16,375 nt of DNA from JBJXHB01 sp046160725 (GTDB lineage Bacteria > Pseudomonadota > Gammaproteobacteria > Burkholderiales > Burkholderiaceae_C): positions 1 to 16,375 of the forward strand of contig JBJXHB010000359.1 of NCBI GenBank assembly GCA_046160725.1. The letters are read 5' to 3'. Shown here piece by piece: positions 8,669 through 16,375 of this stretch; position 1 is the stretch's first letter; the number at the start of each line of letters is the position of its first letter. A program made the position numbers and the translations under genes. Below the pieces are notes generated by a model that saw only the letters and a program-made list of their open reading frames with translations, made no database searches and had not been told where the DNA came from.

Positions 8669-8698
8669 GTCGTCCGGGCGCAGGTCGTCCGGACGCAG
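8669..8698 (+). repeat. Tandem 15-bp direct repeat between tctC and tctB
   Basis: Two adjacent 15-bp units (8669-8683 and 8684-8698), beginning GTCGTCCGG, differ at one base (G at 8678, A at 8693). They fill about half of the tctC-tctB gap and look like a recent local duplication. The repeat also creates the stem-loop at 8671-8695. Confidence 0.8.
8671..8695 (+). other. Intercistronic stem-loop after tctC
   Basis: CGTCCGG (8671-8677) can pair with CCGGACG (8689-8695) across an 11-base loop, nine bases after the tctC stop codon. No T-tract follows, so read-through to tctB is expected. Such hairpins after the binding-protein gene often protect its mRNA, so the binding protein is made in excess over the membrane parts. 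This is an inference. The shorter palindrome CGTCCGGACG (8686-8695) is an alternative fold. Confidence 0.5.
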
Positions 8699-8726
8699 CC
8701 TCGTGAAGGCAGGGCAGGGGGACCGC

Positions 8727-9239
8727 ATGACCGATTCATCATCCAGCGCCCGTGCCCAGCAGTTGCGCATCGGCATTGCCGTCGTCGTGCTGGCCCTGCT
8801 GCTCGGCTGGGGTGCAAAGGACATTCCTGCGGCCGCCGGCTACGCCGGGGTCGGCCCCAACTTCCTGCCCTGGGTCGTCGCTGGTGCCTTGCTGCTGTGC
8901 GGCCTGGGCCTGGTCCGCGCCGCACTGACAGGTGGATGGCAGGACGTGCCGCCGCCTTCGGGCGGCGCCAAGGGCGACTGGCGCGCGCTGGCCTGGGTGT
9001 CGGCGGGCGTGCTGCTGGTGGCGCTGTTGATCACCCGCGCCGGGTTTGTCGTCTGCTGCGTGCTGTGTTTCGTCCTGGCGGTGCGGGGCCTGCGCGGCGC
9101 CGAGGGACGCGACACCACGCTGCGCCAGACCCTGGTGGACACGCTCACTGGGACCCTGATCGCATTGCCGGTGTTCTGGCTGTTCACGCTGGTGTTGAAG
9201 ATCAACCTGCCGGGCCTGACCGGCACCGGTTGGCTCTAG
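8727..9239 (+). CDS. tctB: TctB, small membrane subunit of the tripartite tricarboxylate transporter
   Basis: TctB is the small, poorly conserved integral membrane subunit that works with TctA in sodium-coupled or proton-coupled uptake. The 170-residue protein has four to five hydrophobic segments: about 14-32, 44-64, 85-103, 104-119 and 135-155. The stretch GYAGVGPNFLPWVVAGAL is the characteristic TctB region before the second helix. The start at 8727 has a GGGGG run about five bases upstream; a GTG at 8703 would only add eight residues containing that run. It is flanked by tctC and tctA, with tctA only 18 bases downstream. Identification rests on topology, the conserved stretch and this context. 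Confidence 0.9.
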   Translation: MTDSSSSARAQQLRIGIAVVVLALLLGWGAKDIPAAAGYAGVGPNFLPWVVAGALLLCGLGLVRAALTGGWQDVPPPSGGAKGDWRALAWVSAGVLLVALLITRAGFVVCCVLCFVLAVRGLRGAEGRDTTLRQTLVDTLTGTLIALPVFWLFTLVLKINLPGLTGTGWL

Positions 9240-9257
9240 GCCCGGACGGGAGCGCAC

Positions 9258-10755
9258 ATGGTCGATCTCTGGACCAACCTGGCCGGCGGCTTTGCCACCG
9301 CGCTGACCCCCATCAACCTGCTGTGGGCCTTCGTCGGTTGCGCGGTCGGCACCGCCATTGGCGTGCTTCCTGGGCTGGGACCGGCCGTCACGGTGGCCAT
9401 GTTGCTGCCCATCACCACGCAAGTGGAACCCACCGCATCGATGATCTTCTTCGCCGGCATCTACTACGGCGCGATGTATGGCGGATCGACCACGTCGATC
9501 CTGCTCAACACGCCGGGCGAGACCGGCACCATGGTCACCGCGCTTGAAGGCTTCAAGATGGCCAAGAGCGGCAGAGCGGGCGCGGCGCTGGCGACATCGG
9601 CCATCGGTTCCTTCGTCGCCGGCACCATCGCCACCGTGCTGGTGACATTGTTCGCGCCCATCGTGGCCGAGTTCGCGGTCAAGCTCGGCCCGCCCGAGTA
9701 CTTCCTGCTGATGCTGCTGGCCTTCACCACGGTCAGCGCCGTGCTGGGCGGCAGCACGCTGCGCGGCCTGACCGCGCTGTTCGTCGGCCTGGCCATCGGG
9801 CTGGTGGGATTGGACCAAATCACCGGCCAGGTCCGCTACACCGGTGGTGTGCCGGAGTTCACCGACGGCATCGAAGTGGTGCTGATTGCCGTCGGCCTGT
9901 TTGCGGTGGGCGAGACCCTGTACACCGCGCTCTACGAGGGCCGCACCGAGGCCAGCCTGAACACCACCGGCCGGGTGCACATGACGCGCCAGGAGTGGCG
10001 CCGGTCGTGGCCGGCCTGGCTGCGCGGCACCGCCATTGGGTTCCCCTTCGGCACCATTCCGGCGGGTGGGTCGGAGATCCCCACCTTCCTCAGCTATGGT
10101 GCCGAGCGCAAGCTCAGCAAGCACCCGGAGGAATTCGGCACCACCGGCGCCATCGAGGGTGTGGCCGGACCCGAGGCGGCCAACAACTCGGCGGTCACGG
10201 CAACATTGGTGCCCTTGCTGACGCTCGGCATCCCGACCTCGGTCACGGCCGCCATCCTGCTGAATGCGTTCCAGAACTACGGCATTCAGCCGGGGCCGCA
10301 GCTCTTCCAGACCAGCTCGGCCCTGGTGTGGGCTTTGATCGCGTCGCTGTACATCGGCAACGTCATGCTGCTGATCCTGAACCTCCCTCTGGTGGGGCTG
10401 TGGGGTCAAGCTGCTGAAGACCCCGCGCGCGCAGTTGTATGCCGGCATCCTGATCTTCGCGACGGTGGGCGTCTATGGCATGCGACAGAGCGCCTTCGAC
10501 CTGGCCTTGATGTGGGGCATCGGGCTCATCGGCGTGCTGATGCGGCGCTACGACTTTCCGACCGCGCCGGTCATCGTCGGCATGATCCTCGGGCCCCTGG
10601 CCGAGGCGCAGATGCGCAATGCGCTGTCGATCGGCGAGGGGCGCTGGACGGTCTTTGTCGAGCGGCCGATGTCGATCGTGCTGCTGGCGCTGGTGCTGGC
10701 GGTGTTGCTGCTGCCGCGGCTGGCAGCCCTGCTGCGCAGGCGTCGCGGCATTTGA
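9258..10755 (+). pseudogene. tctA: TctA, large membrane subunit of the tripartite tricarboxylate transporter, split by a +1 frameshift
   Basis: TctA is the large permease subunit with about 11-12 transmembrane helices. The first 382 codons read as normal TctA, with GAMYGGSTTSILLNTPG, the mirrored motif IPAGGSEIPTFLSYG, and EGVAGPEAANNSAV followed by LTLGIPTSVTAAI. At 10402-10405 a run of four G has one base more than the frame needs. In the starting frame the protein then becomes unrelated Arg/Ala-rich sequence and ends at 10769. In the shifted frame a perfect TctA C-terminus continues (WVKLLKTPRAQLYAGILIFA onward, hydrophobic to the end) and stops at 10755. The repaired protein has 498 residues, the usual length. 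There is no other damage, so this is either a sequencing error or a very recent inactivation. The start at 9258 has GGGAG five bases upstream. Confidence 0.92.
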
Positions 10756-10793
10756 GTCATCTATTGTGATGATGGGGTAAGCGAGACCCGGTT

Positions 10794-10811
10794 TGGGGGC
10801 TAGGCTCCCCA
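10794..10811 (+). terminator. Possible weak terminator after tctA
   Basis: TGGGG (10794-10798) pairs with CCCCA (10807-10811), extended inwards by one G-T pair, around a 6-base loop and followed by TTT. It lies 38 bases past the repaired tctA stop and about 75 bases before the next start codon. The T-run is short, so this is a low-confidence call. The rest of the 130-base gap shows no convincing promoter. Confidence 0.3.
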
Positions 10812-10885
10812 TTTCTGGCGATGCGCCTAGGGGCCGGCGGTGGGACGCTTGGGTAGCGAAACCGCAGCCACCAGGAGACCCCCGC

Positions 10886-13678
10886 ATGCGTACCTGTAAG
10901 CCCCGCCTTGCCTTCTCGTACATCGCCGCCGCAGCCGCAACCATCTGCGCACTGACGGCCCATGCCGCAGTGACACCGACCGGCTCGTACGGCGTCGGTC
11001 CAAACTTCGTCATCCTCGGGCCTGGCGACACCATCCTGCCGGACCGCGGCGCCTGGATCGGAACTGGCAGCGGCGCGGGCAGCCTGACGGTTGACGGCGG
11101 GTCGTTCCTGCAGTTGGCACGCCTGAGCTTCGGTTCGGGTGGCGTCGGTGCCGGCACGGGCCTGATCAGCGGCCCGGGCACCCGAGTCGAGTTGGTCGGC
11201 GATGGCGCATCCAACAGCCAGGTGCAGCGCTTGATCGTCGGCGACTGGGGCGGCGGCCAGCTGACGGTGAACCAAGGTGCCCTGCTGGACACCCGCGGCA
11301 ACCAGGCGCCGTGCCTGCTGGCCTTTCACTACTGCGACAGCTTCGTCGGCGGTGCGGCCGGCGACTCGGCCGTGCTCAATATCGACGGTTCGGGCAGCGC
11401 GGCGCGCTTCGGTCAGAACCTGTTCGTTGCGGCGCCCGGTCTGGCCATACAGCACTTGGACGGCCATACCTATGGCGTGCCCGGCGGCACCACGCGCGGC
11501 ACGGTCAACGTGACCAACGGTGCCCTGCTGTCCACCATGCGCGCACAGATTGCGCCGCGCCACTGGAGCACCAACGCCACCGGACGCGAGAAGAACATCG
11601 GCGAGGTCCATGTGGACGGCGCCGGTTCGAGGTGGCTGGTGACCGGGGGCCTGGCGGTGGACAACTCTAATGGCAATGTCTTCGAGCCTGGCGCCAATAT
11701 CCTGACCGGCAACGACCGCAACAGCTGGGCCACGATCAACGTCACCAATGGTGCCGTGATCGAGGTGCAGGGCGGGCCGACCAACTACAACGCCATCAAC
11801 CTCACCAATGGCGGCGGTCGCACCGACATGCTGGTCAGCGGTGCCGGATCGAGAGTCGCATTCACCGGACCCAACGGCGTTCTGCAGGTCGGGCGCCGGC
11901 TGGGCTCGGCCAACATGCAGGTGCTCGATGGGGGTTTGGTCGAGGGCCTGTATTACCTGTCGGTCGGACGTGAGGGGTCGTTTGGCGACCTGTTGGTCGA
12001 CGGCCCGGGCTCGCGCATCAGCGTGTCGCAGTTCGCCGTCGAGGCCTTGCAGGGCACGAGCCGCGCGCCGGCCGTGAACATCGGTCGCAGCGGCGGCACC
12101 GGCATGATGACGGTGCGAAACGGGGGCGTGCTTGAAGTCATCGGCGGCGCCGAAACCAGCAGCAACAGTCCGCACATCACCATCGGTGTCGACGCGGCCT
12201 CCGCCGGAACGCTCAAGATCCAGGGTCCCGGCTCGCGGGTCGAGCTTCGTTCCAGCTCGCTGGTGCCGGGTGGCGGCGCGGGTGAGGCGTCCAACCCGTT
12301 CATGAGTGTGGGCTATGACGGCCGCGGGACGCTGGAAGTCAGCGGCGGCGCCCAGTTGCTGCTGCAAGGCAATGCGGTATCGACGCAGGCCCATCAACGC
12401 GGCACGACGCTGTACATCGGCGGACGGCATACCGACAACCCGGGCGGCCATGGTGTGGCAACGGTCACTGGGGCCGGATCGGCCATCCGGGTTCTCGGTG
12501 CCGACGCCTTCATCGGCGTGGGTTCGGGTGCCAATGCGTCGGGACAACTGGACATCCGCGACGGCGCCCTGGTGGAGGCGACCATCATGAACGTTGGCCG
12601 CAACGCGGTCGGCGTGCTGGAGATGAACAACGCCACGTTGCGCATGAGCGGGCAGTACACCGGCGGCAACAGCAATGGCAACAACTTTGGTGCCGCCTTG
12701 TCGATTGGCAATCGCGGCGGCGTCGGCGTCGCCAAAGTGGACAACGGCAGCTTCATCAGCATCGTCAACATGGGCTCCAGCGGCGCCACGATCAACTTGG
12801 GCGGCACGGGCGTTAACCCCCTGGGCGACGGCAGCATGACCATCAGCGGTGGCTCGCGGGTGGAGGTGGTGGCGCAGGCGGGCCTGGGCACCGTTAGCGT
12901 CGGTCGCGACGGCTCGGGCTTCATGCGGGTGCGCGGCGCCAGCACGCTGGACGTGAGCGGCGGCAACCTCTACATCGGCCGCGTCAGCGGCGGCGATGGC
13001 ACCATGGTCGTGTCCGAAGGCTCCACGGTGAATGCCGGCTTCGTCGGCGTCGGTCGCACCGGCAACGCGCAGTCCAACAGCGACGGCGGCACCGGCACAT
13101 TCGTGCTGATCAACAGCACCCTGAACGCGCAGGACATCGTCATCGGCACCAACGGCTTCCTGGGCGGCAGCGGCACCATCAACGGCAATGTCACCAACTG
13201 GGGCATCTTCAGCCCGGGCAATTCGCCAGGGACGGTGCAGATCAACGGCGACTACAGCGCCCAGGCCGGCAGCCGGCTGATCCTGGAGGTGCAGGACAAC
13301 GGCCAGGGCGGGTTCCTGACCGATGTGGTGTTGTTCGGCGACGGCCATGCCGTCAACCTGGCCGGGCTGGTGGTGGAGTTCCGCTTCCTGGGCATCACCG
13401 ATCCGAACGCCTTCCTGAACAGCGGCGCGTTCAATATCGACACTTTCCTCGGCGTGGCCGGGGTCGGCGGAGAAACAGAGCTGGCAGACACGGCCTTCGA
13501 CGCGGTTCGCTTCACGGCGCGGGCAGACGCGTACCAGTTCCAGAGTTTCAGCTACACGGCCGGCGGCGGCGCAGACTTTATCGCCGTGGCGGTGCCGGAG
13601 CCCCAGACCTATGCCCTTCTGGCGGCCGGCCTGGCGGTGGTGGCGCAGATGGCGCGGCGGCGCCGTCGGGCGGCCTGA
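10886..13678 (+). CDS. Secreted PEP-CTERM sorting-domain protein with autotransporter-type (T5SS/PEP-CTERM) repeats
   Basis: The 930-residue protein is exported and probably processed by exosortase, ending in the extracellular matrix or at the cell surface. It has a Sec signal peptide (1-27, cleavage after AHA). From about 60 to 780 it carries many imperfect beta-helix repeats of two alternating kinds, an NGA/GGxL strand (VTNGALLS, VRNGGVLEV, IRDGALVEA) and a GPGSRVxx strand (ISGPGTRVEL, VDGAGSRWLV, IQGPGSRVEL). Around 760-800 lies an autotransporter-style end, GTINGNVTNWGIFSPGNSPG. The sorting signal closes the protein: VPEP at 903-906, a hydrophobic helix (908-922) and RRRRR at 924-928. There is no outer-membrane beta-barrel. 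Only Cys143 and Cys150 occur in the mature part. AGGAG eight bases upstream fixes the start at 10886. It lies 130 bases after tctA on the same strand; a functional link is unproven. Confidence 0.92.
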   Translation: MRTCKPRLAFSYIAAAAATICALTAHAAVTPTGSYGVGPNFVILGPGDTILPDRGAWIGTGSGAGSLTVDGGSFLQLARLSFGSGGVGAGTGLISGPGTRVELVGDGASNSQVQRLIVGDWGGGQLTVNQGALLDTRGNQAPCLLAFHYCDSFVGGAAGDSAVLNIDGSGSAARFGQNLFVAAPGLAIQHLDGHTYGVPGGTTRGTVNVTNGALLSTMRAQIAPRHWSTNATGREKNIGEVHVDGAGSRWLVTGGLAVDNSNGNVFEPGANILTGNDRNSWATINVTNGAVIEVQGGPTNYNAINLTNGGGRTDMLVSGAGSRVAFTGPNGVLQVGRRLGSANMQVLDGGLVEGLYYLSVGREGSFGDLLVDGPGSRISVSQFAVEALQGTSRAPAVNIGRSGGTGMMTVRNGGVLEVIGGAETSSNSPHITIGVDAASAGTLKIQGPGSRVELRSSSLVPGGGAGEASNPFMSVGYDGRGTLEVSGGAQLLLQGNAVSTQAHQRGTTLYIGGRHTDNPGGHGVATVTGAGSAIRVLGADAFIGVGSGANASGQLDIRDGALVEATIMNVGRNAVGVLEMNNATLRMSGQYTGGNSNGNNFGAALSIGNRGGVGVAKVDNGSFISIVNMGSSGATINLGGTGVNPLGDGSMTISGGSRVEVVAQAGLGTVSVGRDGSGFMRVRGASTLDVSGGNLYIGRVSGGDGTMVVSEGSTVNAGFVGVGRTGNAQSNSDGGTGTFVLINSTLNAQDIVIGTNGFLGGSGTINGNVTNWGIFSPGNSPGTVQINGDYSAQAGSRLILEVQDNGQGGFLTDVVLFGDGHAVNLAGLVVEFRFLGITDPNAFLNSGAFNIDTFLGVAGVGGETELADTAFDAVRFTARADAYQFQSFSYTAGGGADFIAVAVPEPQTYALLAAGLAVVAQMARRRRRAA

Positions 13679-13717
13679 AGTGGCTCGCGTTGCCGGGCGC
13701 GTCCCGAGGGTCGCGGA

Positions 13718-14824
13718 TCAGCGGGCCGCGCCGGCCGCCAATGCACGTTGGCGCTGGGCTTCCAGGGCCACCGGGTCCGGGGCGACCAACGGCCAGCCCT
13801 GCAGGTGCCGCAGCACCAGATCGCCCAGCGCCTGGACCCAACGGTCGTCGTCGTTGAGACAGGGGATGTAGCTCAACGCCTGGCCGCCGGCGGCCAGGAA
13901 TGTGGCCCGCGCCTCGACGCTGATTTCCTCGAGTGTTTCCAGGCAGTCGGCGATGAATCCCGGACAGATCACGTCGACGCGCCGCACGCCCTGGGCTGCC
14001 AGGGCCTGCAGCGTCGGCTCGGTGTAGGGCTGCAGCCAGCGCGCGCGCCCGAAACGGCTCTGGAAAGTGACCTGCACCTGCTGCGCTGTCAGCCCCAGGC
14101 GCTCGCGCAGCAGGCGCGCGGTGACCAGGCATTCGCAGTGATAGGGGTCGCCGAGCGCCAGGCTGCGTGCCGGCAGGCCGTGGAAACTCATGACCAGGCG
14201 GTCGCCGCGGCCCTCGCGCTCCCAATGCCGGCGCACGCTGGCGGCTAGGGCGTCGATGTAGCCGGGGTCGTCGTGGAAGTGGTTCACCACACGACACTCG
14301 GGCACAACGCGCTGGCGCTGCAACCATGCGCCCATGTCATCGATGGCGCTGGCGGTGGTGGCGGCGGCGTACTGCGGATACAGCGGCAACAACAAAATGC
14401 GGTTCACCCCCTGGGCCTTCAAGGCGTCGAGCTGCGAGGCGATGGACGGCTGGCCGTAGCGCATGGCATGGCGTACCAGCACACTGACACCGCGGCCGCC
14501 CAGGTGGCCCGTCAGCCGCTGGGATAGACGCTGGGTCCACACCGCCAAAGGCGAGCCCTCGGGCATCCAGATCGAGGCGTACTTGGCCGCCGACTTCGCC
14601 GGCCGCAGCCGCAGCACGATGCCGTGCAGGATCAGCCACCACACCGGGCGCGGTATCTCGACCACCCGAGGGTCCCACAGGAACTGCCCGAGATAGCGGC
14701 GCAGAGCCGCCGGCGTGGGTGCCGCCGGCGTGCCCAGGTTGACCAGCAGGATGCCGGTGCGCATGGCCTGCCCGTGGGCATGGCCGGGTTCGCGCAGGGC
14801 AGGGGGCTCGGCAGCGAAGCGCAT
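13718..14824 (-). CDS. hemH: Ferrochelatase (protoheme ferro-lyase)
   Basis: HemH inserts Fe2+ into protoporphyrin IX, the last step of protoheme synthesis, in the cytoplasm. The 368-residue protein has the N-terminal GILLVNLGTP (24-33), LRRYLGQFLWDPRVVEIPR, the motif LLPLYPQYAAATTAS, and the catalytic His215 in MSFHGLP. DPYHCEC (226-232) and CPGFIADCLETLEEI (287-301, with the conserved acidic residues) follow. The start at 14824 is chosen because MRFAAEPP before HGQ resembles other Burkholderiales HemH N-termini as I recall them, though no good Shine-Dalgarno is seen; ATG at 14764 (348 residues) is an alternative. It is 37 bases after the cyclase gene on the same strand, and faces the PEP-CTERM gene with 39 bases between stops and no clear terminator. 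Confidence 0.97.
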   Translation of the reverse strand: MRFAAEPPALREPGHAHGQAMRTGILLVNLGTPAAPTPAALRRYLGQFLWDPRVVEIPRPVWWLILHGIVLRLRPAKSAAKYASIWMPEGSPLAVWTQRLSQRLTGHLGGRGVSVLVRHAMRYGQPSIASQLDALKAQGVNRILLLPLYPQYAAATTASAIDDMGAWLQRQRVVPECRVVNHFHDDPGYIDALAASVRRHWEREGRGDRLVMSFHGLPARSLALGDPYHCECLVTARLLRERLGLTAQQVQVTFQSRFGRARWLQPYTEPTLQALAAQGVRRVDVICPGFIADCLETLEEISVEARATFLAAGGQALSYIPCLNDDDRWVQALGDLVLRHLQGWPLVAPDPVALEAQRQRALAAGAAR

Positions 14825-14861
14825 CGAATCAAGGGGACGAGCGGGGTGCGCCAGTCGGGCG

Positions 14862-15806
14862 TCAGCCGCGCCGCGGCACGGTGTCCGAGAACGACAGGAT
14901 CTCGAAGCGCACGCCAGGTGCCGTCGGGTCGTCCGGCGCGCTGCCCAGGCTGATGAAACCGGTGCCCAGCAGCATGCAGCTGGTCCGGCGCAGCGACACC
15001 AGGCTGCCGGCGCCATCGAAGCGGACGTAGGTGCCGTTGTAGGACAGGTCGCTGACCTGGAAGCCGCCGTTGTGCCAGTCGATTCGGGCATGCGAACGCG
15101 AAACGCGGGAGTCATCGACCCGGAAATGGGCCTGCGGGCTGCGCCCCAGCACCACTGGCATATGCGAGCCGTCGAAGACCTGCTCGTCGTCCAGGAAACT
15201 CAGCCGGACCGCCTCGGGCTCGGCGGTCGGCGGCACATGTCCGAACTGGGTCACCGCCATGTCGCTGCCGCGTCGCCCGCCCAGCACATGAACCTGCACC
15301 GGCTCGGCACGGCCACGCAGATGCAACCAGTCCAGGCTGCGAAAACGATGCCGGTGCAGTGGGTCCAGACCGGCCATGACCTCGCCAGTCACCAGAGTCT
15401 CGTTGTCGCCGGCATGGTCGAGCAGCCGCGCCGCGACGTTGACGGCGTCGCCGTAGCAATCGCCGGACATCTCGACCACCTCGCCCCGCGCCAGACCGAC
15501 CTGCAGCCGCAATGCCCGCAGGCCGGGCGAGGCGCCGCGCTCGCGGCCGCGGGCAACCAGGGTCTCCAGCTCGTCGTGCATCGCGATCGCGGCCCGCAGG
15601 CCTTGCGCCGGCTCGTCGAACACCGCCATGAGGCCATCGCCCAGCGTCTTGATGACCTGGCCGCCGTTGGCCGGCACCGCTCGTGCCACGGTGCCGATGG
15701 TGTGCGTCACCACCGAGGTGGCCTCGGTGTTGCCCAGGGTTTCGTACAACGCCGTGCTGCCGCGAAGGTCCGCAAACAGCACCGTGCGCTCGGCGATGCG
15801 GGTCAC
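14862..15806 (-). CDS. Class III adenylate/guanylate cyclase with C-terminal FHA domain
   Basis: The 314-residue soluble protein probably makes cAMP from ATP. The cyclase domain (about 5-175) has both metal-binding aspartates, D13 in FADLRGST and D57 in TLGDG. The base-selecting residues K53 and D120 match adenylate rather than guanylate cyclases, and N123 and R127 lie in YGDAVNVAARLL. The FHA domain (about 200-310) shows the phosphothreonine-binding residues of GRSP (221-224), SRSHARI (236-242) and NGT (257-259). This pairing suggests control by, or localisation through, a Ser/Thr-phosphorylated partner; no such kinase is in the window. The GTG start at 15806 has GAGGA a few bases upstream and places the first beta-strand right at the N-terminus. 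It lies 63 bases after rpoD on the same strand, so it may receive rpoD read-through. Confidence 0.92.
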   Translation of the reverse strand: MTRIAERTVLFADLRGSTALYETLGNTEATSVVTHTIGTVARAVPANGGQVIKTLGDGLMAVFDEPAQGLRAAIAMHDELETLVARGRERGASPGLRALRLQVGLARGEVVEMSGDCYGDAVNVAARLLDHAGDNETLVTGEVMAGLDPLHRHRFRSLDWLHLRGRAEPVQVHVLGGRRGSDMAVTQFGHVPPTAEPEAVRLSFLDDEQVFDGSHMPVVLGRSPQAHFRVDDSRVSRSHARIDWHNGGFQVSDLSYNGTYVRFDGAGSLVSLRRTSCMLLGTGFISLGSAPDDPTAPGVRFEILSFSDTVPRRG

Positions 15807-15869
15807 GCCGTCCTCAGCCCAGGTTGCGCCGCTTGAAGCCGGCTCACGCTTGGCACCGTGGTGGGAACG

Positions 15870-16375
<506 letters not shown>

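Noticed and set aside
10402..10405. Programmed ribosomal frameshifting in tctA
   Set aside because: A run of four G is not a known slippery site. No stimulatory structure or stop codon at the shift is seen, and TctA is not known to use recoding.
8739..10448. A 569-codon open frame on the minus strand opposite tctB and tctA
   Set aside because: Low-complexity Gln/His/Arg/Gly composition with no recognisable fold, while the plus strand encodes clear transporter subunits.
10830..10860. GGGACGC and GGGTAGCG resemble pieces of a c-di-GMP-I riboswitch
   Set aside because: The conserved 5' half and the tetraloop-receptor arrangement could not be found in order, so the resemblance is too short to support.
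10861..10885. CAGGAGACC before the PEP-CTERM start resembles the B12 box of cobalamin riboswitches
   Set aside because: The gap is only 130 bases, other conserved cobalamin-riboswitch segments are missing, and the bases are explained by the AGGAG ribosome-binding site.
10757..13348. An 863-codon open frame on the minus strand opposite the PEP-CTERM gene
   Set aside because: It is rich in His, Ala, Arg and Asp without domains, signal or ribosome-binding site. It mirrors the Gly/Asn/Val-rich repeats on the other strand; GC-rich DNA leaves such antisense frames open.

Overview
The window is GC-rich, gene-dense DNA, most likely from a betaproteobacterium of the order Burkholderiales (the Rubrivivax/Leptothrix/Methylibium type of lineage). 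The basis is the sigma-32-type grpE-dnaK-dnaJ block, a BugT/TctC-type tripartite tricarboxylate transporter with its own TctDE pair, the HemH type, and a PEP-CTERM protein, which implies an exosortase system elsewhere in the genome. The genus is an inference. No rRNA, tRNA, insertion sequence, phage or CRISPR feature is visible, and no gene-free stretch exceeds about 150 bases.

Layout. On the minus strand from 1 to about 7560: a response regulator with a degenerate receiver domain (cut by the window edge), then dnaJ, dnaK, grpE, hslR (Hsp15), and the two-component pair tctE/tctD. Transcription of this side runs from tctD towards position 1. On the plus strand, divergent from tctD: tctC, tctB, tctA (tctA carries a one-base frameshift), then a 930-residue secreted PEP-CTERM protein built of autotransporter-type repeats. 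On the minus strand from 13718 to the end: hemH (ferrochelatase), a class III adenylate cyclase with an FHA domain, and the 3' end of rpoD (sigma-70).

Function. GrpE, DnaK and DnaJ form the Hsp70 chaperone machine; two convincing sigma-32 promoters lie before grpE and dnaK, and HslR is a heat-shock ribosome-rescue factor. TctD/TctE probably sense an extracytoplasmic carboxylate and control the divergent tctCBA operon. A pair of 7-bp direct repeats with a 4-bp spacer in the tctD/tctC intergenic region is the best operator candidate. hslR starts inside the tctE stop codon, so this heat-shock gene is the tail of the tctDE transcript while grpE gets its own promoter.

Points that stand out: the carboxylate-transport and PEP-CTERM block sits between hemH and hslR, which are neighbours in several other Burkholderiales as I recall; the tctA frameshift; the tandem 15-bp repeat and stem-loop between tctC and tctB; and a receiver domain lacking its acidic pair and lysine. 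Most of the rest is well-known housekeeping content, and I found no convincing wholly new system.
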